A stretch of 64,000 bases of DNA from Amphimedon queenslandica (taxonomy: Eukaryota > Porifera > Demospongiae > Haplosclerida > Niphatidae), in NCBI RefSeq assembly GCF_000090795.2, contig NW_003546257.1:173809-237808 (forward strand). The letters are read 5' to 3'. The notes beneath the pieces are model-generated. The model was not told the origin of the DNA. It ran no database searches and saw only the letters and a list, made by a program, of their open reading frames with translations. Numbering within the stretch: position 1 is the stretch's first letter; the number at the start of each line of letters is the position of its first letter. The position numbers were made by a program, and so were the translations under genes. Shown piece by piece: positions 21,701 to 32,437 of this stretch.

Positions 21701-24700
21701 CGGAGCTAAAGCCGTTCTGAACTGTTTCATATTATCAGCTCAGCTTTGTAAAGCCACGCCCAGTGACCACTCTCTTAAGCACGCTGTCTCTGGTCTAGGT
21801 TTACTGGAAGCTCCCAAACCATACAAGGAAGGAAGCCATCTTATTAACTTCTTTCCCAAAGGTAAGTCTGCTTTTAATATGACTTATTATAATTAGAATA
21901 ATAGTAAAGGCCCATCTACTTCATTAAACATTGCATCATTTATTAATTTATTTGTAATAATTATTTCTTTTAAAGCAACTGTGAAAGCTAGTCCTCATGG
22001 CTGTCCCTCATTAAAAGACATCCAGTCAGTGAACCTGAAGGATCAGACCGGAAAGGGAGCCGCTTTCCAATACACTTATCCCAAAGACACCAACTGGCTG
22101 ACTTTACACGTCAGTCTAACACAGCCCGTACTACTCCACTCTGTACACATCTACCAACCAGCCAACCTCTCTCAGAGTACGTCCTACTCATTCTACTGCC
22201 TTAGCTCTCTTACTGTCTCTCTGTTTTGCAGGTGGTCCTTCTCAAGTTAAAATCGAATTCTCAAGACCCAGTAGCTTAAGCAAGCCCATACAACTATCCC
22301 CTCCTCTAGGTACTGCTGGCCTGACTGGTATAAGGATTGAACTGACGTCTCCTGTCATCGCTAATGAAATATGGCTACACTTGCGTCGCCCAAAAGTTAC
22401 TGACTCCCTCTCTCTCTCGAACCTCCTGCTACTGGGGACTGTGTATGGGAGTATTGGCACTCCTGGCCTGTTCTCAGCAGATGAGGAGAGAGAGGATAAG
22501 AAAGAGAAGAATACCAAGATCCCATCTTCTGATAATAATAAAGACACTTCTCACTCAAGGTAGAAAACGATTATTCAGCAATTTGCACTGTGTCTTTATG
22601 ACTACTCTCTTTCTCTCCAGTGAGGGCTGGTTGAATATATTGCATGAATGGATACAGTCAGTGCCAGGTGCAAGTGATTCCATTAATTCAGTTGTTTATA
22701 ATGAGATGCATCAGTTCTTACCCGTTTGTGTATCCCTATTGAACAACAGGTCACTGAGGTCAGAATTTAAGAAAAATAATTTAAGATGATTTTTTAAAAT
22801 ATAAAATACCAGGAGTCCATCGTGGACTCCTGGTAGTACATGTACATGAATTTTATGTACATTTGCAAGTGATTGTTTTTTCTTTTAAATATTTAGTTCA
22901 TTAGCTTTAAAGAATCTCCAGTCCCTCCTTCTCTCTGTCTCCTCTTCCTATCATGAGTTTGGTAATCAGTTCACTCTCCTTCTCTTCAAATCCCAGTTTC
23001 CCGAAGCCACGCCCTTTACCGTCTCCAAGGTCACCAGTGGTAATGGGTCTGGCATTGATCTTCTCTTATTGCTATTGAAAGCTGAAGGAGAGTCTGGACT
23101 GACAAGGTGAATAACATTGTACATGTACCAGTATTATTGGCTTTATTTTAGGGTTGTGTCTGTCCTAAAGATGATATCAGAATTGTTATCAGACTCCAGT
23201 GTGCAGGTGTCTTCATCCCTGCCTGCTATGCTGAGGGCTGTTGCTAATACACTCTGGAACACTCCAGCTGGTTCAGCTTCTCATTTGATGGACTTGGGAC
23301 TAAATGAGGAATTATTTAAGTAAGTTTTAGCTTGATCTAAATCGCTTGTTTTCAATTACTTTTCTGATACATATTAATGTTCTTTTGCTGTGTAGAGAGT
23401 TTAAGCTAATTTCAACTTCACTTTTTCAAGTTAAAGAAACGAGCCAATTTTTATAAAATACCATGTACTATAGCCCACGGTTTTTTCTAAAAAATGACTC
23501 CAGAATCACCCTAAATTTTTTATTACATTTTCTGATGCATATTGATGTCTTTATGCTATGTAGAAAGTTTGAGCTGATTCTGAGCTCAATTTTTCAAGTT
23601 ATGGCCATTTTAAGAAAATCCAAAAAATCTGAAAATTACCCTGTACTATAGCCAATGGTTTTTTCCAAAAAATGGCTCCGAAATCACCCCAATTTTTTAT
23701 TACATTTTCTGATACATATTGATGTAATTATGCTATGTAGAAAGTTTGAGTTGATTCCGACTTTAATTTTTCAAGTTACGGCCATTTTAAGAAAATCCCA
23801 AAAATCTGAAAATTACCCTGTACTATAGCCCATGGTTTTTTCCAAAAAATGGCTCCGAAATCACCCCAATTTTTTATTACATTTTCTGATACATATTGAT
23901 GTAATTATGCTATGTAGAAAGTTTGAGTTGATTCTGACTTTAATTTTTCAAGTTACGGCCATTTTAAGAAAATCCCAAAAATCTGAAAATTACCCTGTAC
24001 TATAGCCCATGGTTTTTTCCAAAAAATGGCTCCGAAATCACAACAATTTTTTATTACATTTTCAGATACATATTGATGTAGTTATGCTATGTAGAAAGTT
24101 TGAGTTGATTTCGACTTCAATTTTTCAAGTTACGACCATTTAAAGAAATGGGCCAATTTCTAAAAAGTACCCTGTACTATAGCCCATGGTTTTTTCCAAA
24201 GAATGACTCCAAAATTATCTTAAATTTTTAATAGAATTTTTATAAATAATATTTTTTTAATTTTCAGGTCATTATTGAATATCAGTATATCCCAGGAGTG
24301 TTGCACTTCTCTTAAACTCTCTCTCTCGTCCATACTAATGTCATTATGCAGACTCCACCCACCCTGGTTCTCTGTTGCCATGACAATTGCTGCCTCTCTC
24401 CTAGAGGAACTTCCCTCGTCTGAGAGTGGGCGTGTACTGCAGACATTAGCTGATTCTTCACTGTCTGATGAGTGCATGAATATGCTGTTGAGTAGCCAAT
24501 TACTCCGTGACATCATTTGCAGGTTAACTTCATCAGTCAAGCATGTATTGATGAAAACAAGTGGATTGACTAGTACTCCTGCTTCAAATCTTAAGACTGA
24601 ATCACCTCTTGATCCTGATGTTGAATCATCAATCAGTGTTGATCCTAATACTGAATCAATCGGTATTGATTCTGACTCTAAATCAATCAGTATTGATTGT

Positions 24701-27700
24701 ATTAGATCAACACTTGTATCAATATGCTCACTGGTTGGTTTCCTGACTGATCTAGTCTTTGGTCACAAGTTAGCTCAAGAGGCACTGGTATCATCCAGTG
24801 ATGGTTTCCTCCCTCTACTAATGAAGCTCTGCAATGAGCCCTCAGACCTCATACCACACAATGAAATGGAGTTCTTGCAGCACATCATGCAACAGTATCT
24901 CTCTGTCTGTTCGAAATTCTCTGTACTTGGTAAGAAGCAGTTTATAAATCTACTACTCAATTGCCTACAAGGGAAATATTCACTAGAGCCAGTCACTGCT
25001 TCTGGTGACTTTGGTAGCTCTGTTAGTTTAGAAATCACACCGTTTATCAGAACCCTCATCATTGATCACATACTAGGACCGGAGGCTGTTCATTTGTTAT
25101 TGGAAATTGATGAGTGCCTCCTCCCCCAGTCTCTTTCATCAACCTCTCCTTCCTCTAATGATAGGATCAAGTTAGACTCCATCACACCTTCTTATGATTG
25201 CCCCCACTATCATCCCTCCTACCCATTAAACACTAATTACTATTATCTGAAGTTGTCTTCAGAGTACACACTTAATCGACTCCTCTCCCTCCTCTCTTTA
25301 GGGTCAGAGAGACCCAGCAGTAATGGAGAGAGGGTAGCAGAGGGAGGGACGGGCGGGGGCTCAAAAACCTCATCAAACCAGACCAAGAAACCTTTTCAGA
25401 TCAATATATTTGATTTCAGTGTCATAGCTCAGCCTGATGCAACTAGCTCAAAAGTCAGCATCGCCTTTAAGAGCGAGGCAGGCAAAGAGATGTACCCAAT
25501 AGGCACTAGAATAAGACAAGTCCCTCCGTCTCTTTTGTATGGTTGCTCACACTCTAGAGCTCTGAGAGTCAGTAGAGCGGAGACCTCTTCTCTCGTCGCT
25601 GATTTCAATGAGTCTGAGTCTTTCCTTAAAGTGTTTGCTGAGTCAGGCGGTGTCTTTATTTTATCACAGCTGTTCCCTTTCCTTCACCCTGGACTCTGGA
25701 AGGGTTGTCCTACCTCCTTTGAATCAGTTGTAAATGCTTGTGTATCCCGATTACCTTCTTATAGTCCAGCCTCCTTCCTCCTGCCTCATTCCTATGTTGC
25801 TCTTGGTCTGGGAATGAGATTAAGGGAGTATGGAGAGATATTGGGTAGGACAGAACTTCGAACTTACGTGTGGTATTTGCTGAGAGGAGTCCTTGGAGCT
25901 ACTGAAGAAAGTAATCGAATATATTATATTTATTTCCTTTTTCATTTTTGATCTTCTTGCTTCTCTTTCACCTCTCTCTCTCTATTTTAGTTGAGAAGCA
26001 GTTACCGCCATCATTGCTAGATCTTCTCTCATTCCTCCCGTTTCTCTATCTCTTTCACATTGTCCGCTCCTCCTCCTCCTCTTCGGAGAGGCTCAGATTA
26101 AGAGCTGAGATGTACCGGATTGGAATCATACACCACATACTCTCCTGCCTTTCTGGAGCAACCCAGCATAAACCAAGATCTGGTGGCAATAACAACAGAG
26201 AGAAAACTGATGCAGCTAACAAATTAGAATCATCAAAGTAAGAATACATTACTCACACACTCACAAACTTTTATCACCATTTGATATATATGTGCATGTA
26301 CTTACTGCATATGTGTTGTGTGTGGATTTGTAAATTATCAATTTTTATTAAGAAATGTAAAGACTGTTACATCAAAAGATAAAGAGTACTGGGCAAAAGG
26401 AACTGGTTTTGGTACAGGCTCTACTTCCTCTGCTTGGGACATCAGTGCAATGCTACAGGAGAACCAGTCAAACGAGTTATTGTCGTCGCTTTGTCTGGCC
26501 ATATTAGGAGAATGGTTGAATATAAGAGAAGAGAATGAAGAGAAGAATCAAGTGATGGAGGAGGAAGAGAAAAAAGAAAGTGAAGAAGGTTCTGAATCAG
26601 AAGAAAAAGGGAGTGATAAGGATGCTACTGATGCAGTCAATAATGATCCTATCTGCATTACTTCAGATACTGGGACTATCACCAGTAGCAGGACTAGTAA
26701 TGATGACATGGATCCAGCTCTTGGTAGTGGTGGTGAAGGGGCTCAAAATGAGATTACAGAAGACTCGAATGAAGATCTAGAATTTATGACGTCTGAGGGA
26801 ATTGAAACAGAGTCCCTTTCAAGTATCTACTTGTATACAGAGGATGTCATAAAGACCTTATCTGTCTCTTGTCTGATACCAGCACTAGCTCATTACTTGA
26901 GCAATGACTCCAGTAAGTAAAAGAATAGGAACCCATTGCTTTTGTATTTCATGCTCCCCTTTCTCTAGTTCTTGACATATCTAATCACACTCAAGTCTAC
27001 AAGTCAGTATTGCTATTGTTGTTATCAATGGCACGTAACCAGTCCTGTCATCACCTCCTTTTCTTGAAAATAAATCTTCAATCTGACGATGATGATGATC
27101 AGTTTGACAAGTCGAGGGCTATTAAGAGCCGGAGGAATTTAGCTAATCTTGTTCAGCGATTGAACGGGATTGCTCAAACCTATCTCAAGACATTGAAGTA
27201 TGCTCCACCCCTAATCCCTATAATAGCTATAACTAATGAATACATAAACTTTCTCCTCTTTCTCAATGTTAGTATTCCAAAGAAAAGTCCTGAAAGTGTT
27301 AGAACTCCAAGAAAACAGGACTCCTCATCTACGACAAATGCTAATGGTAAAAAATTAATTACATGTACCTATATTATTATTATTATTATTATTAATATTT
27401 ATTATCATATGTTTGTGTGTAGATCCACTTGTTTCTGACAGCAATCCTCCTCCATCAACCTCAAAAGCCTCACTGCCACATCCTCCTCCTAAACCAGTGC
27501 TTGTCTCTCCTCTCCATCCTCCTCTCCCTCTCCTTCCTCCTCTCCCTACTCATTCTCATCCTCCCTCCTCTACCTCCCCCTCTCTCCCTCCTTCTGTTCC
27601 TACTCCTCATTCTTCCTCTTCTCCTTCACTTGCTTCTATTTCTTTTTCCTCTTCAACTTCTCCTTTCCCTCCTCCTCCTCCTCCTGCTTCTCCTCCTCCC

Positions 27701-29455
27701 ATTCCTCCTCGACTTGATAAGAAGGGGCAGGTCGAACTACCCGAAATCATTTCCCTGATAGTGAAATGTAGCAAAGAGATTGAGTCTATTGCCAGCGATA
27801 GAGAAGAAGAGGAGAAAGAAATAAAGAGAGTGGACTCAGCAGATAGTAAAAATGAAGACTATATCGAAGCAATGAGACCATTACAGTTTGGTAAGCAGTT
27901 TACTACATGCATAGCTAATAACATGGTCAATTTAAATTATTAGTATTAGTATTATTATTATTATTTATTATTATTATTTTTATTATTGTTATTTTAGATA
28001 CCTATCAGATAACAGAATATGATCCAAATGACGAGTCCAAGTTAATATTCGCTGTCCCTTATCATTACTCTAATCAGATACTCAACAATATGTCAAACAT
28101 TGCTCCCTCCAGAGCAAGGCGGCTTGCTCAAGAGGTAGCATCCCTCAGTACATCATTACCTCTATCACTATCCTCCACTGTCTTCCTCTGTTGTGATGAA
28201 GAGAGGCTAGATGTAATGAAGGTAACTGTTCCCGTATATTTGTGTTGCATTTATTTTTGACTCTTTTTCTCTCTTCACAATGTCCTTTTGCTTTCTCTCT
28301 CTCTCTCTTCATTTGTCACAGGTCCTTATTACAGGTCCATCGGACACACCTTATGCTAATGGATGCTTTTTATTTGATGTTTACTTTCCTCCAGAGTATC
28401 CCTCTGTCCCTATGTCCATTAATTTGTGCACGACTGGTCAAGGCTCTGTTAGATTTAATCCTAACCTGTACAATGATGGAAAGGTAATGTGCAAGTACTA
28501 ACATTATACACTAATTCATTTTTACACTGATGCTTATAACTATGAATATATACAGTTTCTGTAGAGCAAATAAGACTTGCTGTACTCCCTTGTTCATCTT
28601 TTATTTTGTGTTTCTCTCAAGGTTTGTCTGAGCGTTCTTAATACATGGCACGGTAGGCCAGAGGAGAAGTGGAATCCAACCACATCAAGCTTTCTGCAAG
28701 TAAGTCATTGAGCCACAGTTGGGATCTGCATGTTAATCTTAGCTCAAATACTAATGCTAATTAGCACTCAATCAATGCTTCATTATTCCTTACTTGATAA
28801 TAGACTTGAAATAGTTGTAAATCCTCACATAATTATTTTCTAGGTTCTAGTCTCCATCCAGTCACTGATACTGGTCCCTGAGCCTTTCTTCAATGAGCCA
28901 GGCTATGAGCAGCATAGAGGGACACCTTATGGCGACTCCAAGTCACTTATTTATAATGCTGATATCTTTGTGGCCACGATTCAATGGGCCATGATTGATA
29001 ACTTGAGACAGCCATCACCTTGCTTTAAGCAGGTAGGCACTGTGCACACTATAAGAGCTCAAATTATTTATTTATTTGTTTATTATTATTAATTTTAGTA
29101 TTAAATTTCTACTTTTTTGTTTGCTTGAAAACAAATTTTATTTTTATTGTATGCACACACATGTAGATCATCTTGAAGCACTTTTATTTTTTCTACTTTT
29201 TTATTTGCTTAACGAGAAATTTAATATATTTATTAATTTGCATAGATCATCTTGAAGCACTTTTATTATCGCAAGGAAGAGATACTCCAGCAGTGTAACA
29301 AATGGAGGACTGAACTGGTAGAGGGAACCATTAGGCTCTCACTAGCACGTAGCAATGGAGGGGCACTACGTAGGCACTGCAAGGACCTTGTGAAACAAAT
29401 TGATATCCTTAAAGTTGAACTTGATACGATTAATCCATCTGATTTCGATGTCTAG
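10461..29455 (+). CDS. BIRC6: BIRC6/BRUCE-type giant BIR and E2/E3 ubiquitin-conjugating protein
   Basis: About 4,652 residues (human BIRC6 is near 4,850). The N-terminal WD-like part is followed by a BIR domain (residues about 250-350) with CFTC, W and an Hx6C zinc site, and the E2 domain ends the protein with the catalytic Cys at about 4496 in [24 protein letters not shown]6 ubiquitinates and inhibits caspases, SMAC and LC3. The conserved [15 protein letters not shown] block is present. Exons: 10461-10638, 10693-10883, 10963-11121, 11302-11456, 11676-11822, 11888-11933, 12048-12157, 12214-12287, 12434-12576, 12701-13796, 14124-14250, 14478-14606, 14758-15471, 15532-15660, 15903-16160, 16247-17848, 18001-18709, 18893-20535, 20658-21640, 21700-21861, 21976-22176, 22232-22559, 22621-22758, 22897-23106, 23152-23319, 24268-25910, 25991-26237, 26353-26912, 26969-27346, 27423-27890, 27998-28221, 28322-28483, 28622-28699, 28844-29032, 29246-29455. 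The intron after 15471 is GC-AG. The stretch 27198-27271 might be a retained in-frame intron. A Pro-rich segment covers about 27430-27720. Confidence 0.95.
11515..11655 (+). repeat. (CT)n microsatellite in BIRC6 intron
   Basis: About 140 bp of almost pure CT, with CCTCTC interruptions, just upstream of the acceptor at 11675. It acts in effect as a very long polypyrimidine tract. Confidence 0.9.
12578..12644 (+). repeat. (AAT)n microsatellite
   Basis: An uninterrupted AAT run of about 65 bp begins directly at the donor site after 12576. Confidence 0.9.
13856..14100 (+). repeat. dispersed ~180-bp intronic repeat, about 1.3 units
   Basis: In the BIRC6 intron after 13796: AAGTTTGAGTTGATTC, then GTACTATAGTACAGGGATTTTGGCC, and a second AAGTTTGAGCTCATTC about 180 bp on. 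It has an ACATGT run at its left edge. Confidence 0.7.
15792..15836. repeat. ACATGT hexamer array
   Basis: About seven head-to-tail TACATG units in a BIRC6 intron. The motif is self-complementary and recurs in shorter runs across the window, for example at 13814-13835, 17878-17895, 40728-40750, 62338-62362 and 63193-63255. Confidence 0.85.
18188..18331 (+). repeat. 72-bp in-frame coding duplication in BIRC6
   Basis: Two copies spaced 72 bp (24 codons) apart encode [13 protein letters not shown] and [13 protein letters not shown], each followed by a Pro/Leu-rich stretch. The copies differ at several bases, so this is an older but local event in a linker region. Confidence 0.8.
18749..18791 (+). 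repeat. (ATT)n microsatellite
   Basis: An ATT run in the intron after 18709. Confidence 0.85.
23350..24240 (+). repeat. tandem array of 177-bp repeat, five units
   Basis: The landmark TACATTTTCTGATACATATT occurs (exactly or nearly) at 23524, 23701, 23878 and 24055, an exact 177-bp period, with a more diverged unit at about 23376. Each unit carries AAGTTTGAGTTGATTC, CAAGTTACGGCCATTTTAAG, CCCTGTACTATAGCCCATGG and AAAAATGGCTCCGAAATCAC. The array fills almost the whole 948-bp BIRC6 intron 23320-24267. Confidence 0.92.
29166..29267 (+). repeat. 80-bp tandem duplication across the last BIRC6 acceptor
   Basis: The first 22 bases of the last coding exon, beginning ATCATCTTGAAGCACTTTTA (29246-29267), also occur at 29166-29187, again preceded by a TAG acceptor-like site. 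The 80-bp offset is not a multiple of three, so use of the upstream copy would shift the frame. Confidence 0.85.
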
Positions 29456-29480
29456 GCATATGAGTGTGAATGATAGCTAG

Positions 29481-29535
<55 letters not shown>

Positions 29536-30683
29536 ATTCAGTTATACAGTTTTTAATAATTTGTTATTTTTTAAAATGATTGCAAAGAGATTGATGATGA
29601 TGATATTATTTTATTGACAGTTTTGGAGAGAAGCTTAATTTACTCACCAAAATCTAATAATGACATTATCTCCTGATACACATCAACAAGTAATCTGTGT
29701 CTAGGCAATAAATCCTATTTGTATAAACAGATATTCATGTGATTAATGATTGTCCTTACTGTAAAAATGGGTATCATTTTTGTATTTTTGAGCTCACAAT
29801 GATCATCGGGTTTTATCAATATTGCCAGGTAGAAGATAACCTTGTGCTGCCAAGGATACATCAATTATAGTTGTTATTATTTACATCATTTTACCCTGAA
29901 GAATGTTTCCACCATTATGACATTGTGTATTGAACGAAGGGAAAGAAAGAGAGAACTTGGTCTTGACCAAAGCCATCCTGACTCATGAGTTATTTGAATA
30001 CCAATCCTTTCCATGACTAGAAGAGTATCTATAGAACAATTCAAACCAGCTCTACTGGCAAATAATAATCAATATAAGATTACCTTTAGGAGGTGAGCCA
30101 GTATTATTGGATAACAGTATCAGTCCTACTATTATCAGATATGCTGATAACTCAACACTAATGGGAACCTACCACAAAGCAAAAAATCATTACCATAATT
30201 ACAGTACTAGTAATGGTAAAAATTACAAAGTTTTAAAAGCTAATTAAAAATTGGGCCAAAGTCCCTGTTTGACCAAATTTCACCAAAAATGACTAGAAAA
30301 AAATTCTCCATTTTATTCCATTTTCTGATGCATATGCATGTTTTTATGTTGTGTAGCAAGTTTGAGCTAACTCCAATCAAAATTGAATTTATTATGAATT
30401 TTTAAAGTTACTTAAAGATCGAGCCAAAGCCCCTGTACTGTAGTGCATTGGGTGGGTAGCTATCATCATCAGTTCGTCAGAGTCAGTTTTTTAAAGCTGA
30501 TTTTTTTACGTTAATAGAGTAGACATAATAATATTCCATGCTTACAGTAATATATTGTGAAGTGTTCACCACAAAACAAGACATTCTACAGATGCACAGC
30601 AAACCAGCTATAAGTACAAACCCCGCCCACAGGCTAGAAGTTCCACCATTGTTGTTTCTGGACACTTTTATCCGGCAAACACG
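29456..30683. other. intergenic, BIRC6 3' end to TPR gene promoter
   Basis: Holds an (ATT)n run at 29480-29528, a possible BIRC6 poly(A) signal AATAAA at 29707-29712, and at about 30235-30440 roughly one unit of the dispersed ~180-bp repeat (GGGCCAAAGTCCCTG, ACCAAAAATGACTAG, AAGTTTGAGCTAACTCC). No convincing exon was found in the rest. Confidence 0.6.
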
Positions 30684-30904
30684 ATGGCCAGTCTCTGTGA
30701 GGAAGGATTCTTTGCTGAAAGACAACTCTCTACCATATATGTCGTCCATTGGCAGCTAAGGAAACATCAAGTTTTCTACAGGAATTTGAGGAAATGTTTA
30801 CACGTGTAGAAGTGAGAACAAGGAAGTTGTTGGGAGGGGAGACACAGATCAGAAGAACAGCAGAGCGGTTGTTAATAGCCAATCCGGTCCTAGAAAATAT
30901 ATAA
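30684..30904 (+). CDS. candidate small two-exon protein, unknown
   Basis: A 19-codon exon from the ATG at 30684 (MASLCEEGFFAERQLSTIY) can be joined over a 41-bp GTCGTC...CTACAG intron (30741-30781) to a 40-codon exon and stop at 30902-30904 (EFEEMFTRVEVRTRKLLGG, then ETQIRRTAERLLIANPVLEN and a final I). The result is a 59-residue charged, probably helical protein. I do not recognise the family. The donor is weak, and the stretch could instead be 5' leader of the TPR gene, which starts 66 bp further on. Confidence 0.35.
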
Positions 30905-30969
30905 ATATTGTACAACAATTCTTACCTAATTAGTCCAAAAATTCTCTTGGGAAAGCAACAAGCTGTAGA

Positions 30970-32404
30970 ATGGAAGAGCAAATCATGTCGCATCATCATC
31001 ATCATCATCATCACCAGCACCTCTCCTCTAGGACAAGCACTAGCTACTTACTCACCGAGGAAGGAGAAGACCCAATGGCCGAGGTATTGAGCGTAGACTC
31101 TGAGCCACCAGCTCCTGGTAAGTCCTGCCACGAGCTAGCAATGGAGGGAGAGGAGTTGAGCAAGGCTGGGGACTATGGAGAGGCCATCCCGGTCCTCGAG
31201 GCAGCGCTAGAGTCTAGTCCCGAAGACTTCCAGCTCACCAGTGTTCTTTGGAGCCTCCTGGGCAATGCACACTTTTATCAAGGGGACATGGATGCAGCTA
31301 TAACCTGCCACTCTCACGACTTGGCCATTTGCTGTGAGACTAATGACGACAAGAGCAAAGCTCAGGCCTACTGCAACCTTGGGATAGCTCATAGAAAATC
31401 AGGTAAGAAAGAGAGACTGTTCTATTATAGTGTAACAGGACTCTAAGTGCATGTTATAGGCTAATACTACAGCATCCAATAATGATATCTGTGTTGATAA
31501 TACAATGTAAACAGTAAACACCATGTTACTATTATTATTATTATCATCATCATTGTTACAATAGGTTATCTGCAAAAAGCTAAGCTTTGCTATGAGAGCT
31601 ACCTTGAGCTCTGTGAGATACTAGAAGACAGACGCTCCATTTCAAAGGCAAACCATAACCTCGGGGACCTTCACATGACTCTGGGAAGACTCAAGATCCA
31701 GAAAGACGGAGGATTAGAGAACTCACCGGAAGGAAGAGACCACCTGACGATGGGAGCCATGTACTTTGAGAAGCACCTGGAGTATATACAAGATCATGGG
31801 TCAAAGTATGTCACAGAAAGTTCAATTGCTCATAATGAATTCCTTATTCAAATTACTCAACCTTGAACATAAATATTATCATTGACACATGCAGTGGTTA
31901 GGATGTTAAAAATTCTTATTGTATTTTTATTAAGGTGATTTGGTTTTCTTTTGTGGTTAATTGTGCAGAGGTATGATAGCCACAAAGAATTCTGAGCTCC
32001 TCTTGATCTTTGCATTCCTTTGCCTCGAAATTAATTGTCCCAGTAAATATGATCAAAGGAGCAATTCCAATTAACTTAAAGAATAGTTTATTGAATTATT
32101 TTGATAATAAAAAAAATAGAGAGAGGGGGAGAAGATCAAATGATACATGCTTACATAACCGCTAGCTTTTAAGTACTTGTCATTGCAACTATGCTACAAC
32201 CTGATAACCACTGCTCTAGTAGAGAGTCCTGTATAGCTACACTAATGCATTACCATAATTCTAAATTATTATTATATATTATTATTATTGTTATTATATT
32301 GTTATCTTCCACAGAGCTTCAGAGTGTCGTGCACACGGTAACCTTGGGGTCATTTATGAACTGCTCCAGGACACTGACAAAGCTATTGATCATCATCAAA
32401 AGGT

Positions 32405-32437
<33 letters not shown>

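Noticed and set aside
23350-24240. Regular repeat array considered as a CRISPR
   Set aside because: The period is 177 bp with no unique spacers; the whole unit repeats, and it lies inside an animal gene intron.
27429-27758. 109-codon Leu-rich frame overlapping BIRC6
   Set aside because: It is the shifted frame of a Pro-rich CCT/CTC coding segment; the BIRC6 frame keeps exon phase on both sides.
29456-30480. Search for a retroelement or other capsid-bearing element
   Set aside because: No reverse transcriptase, integrase or long terminal repeat pattern was seen here or elsewhere in the window.
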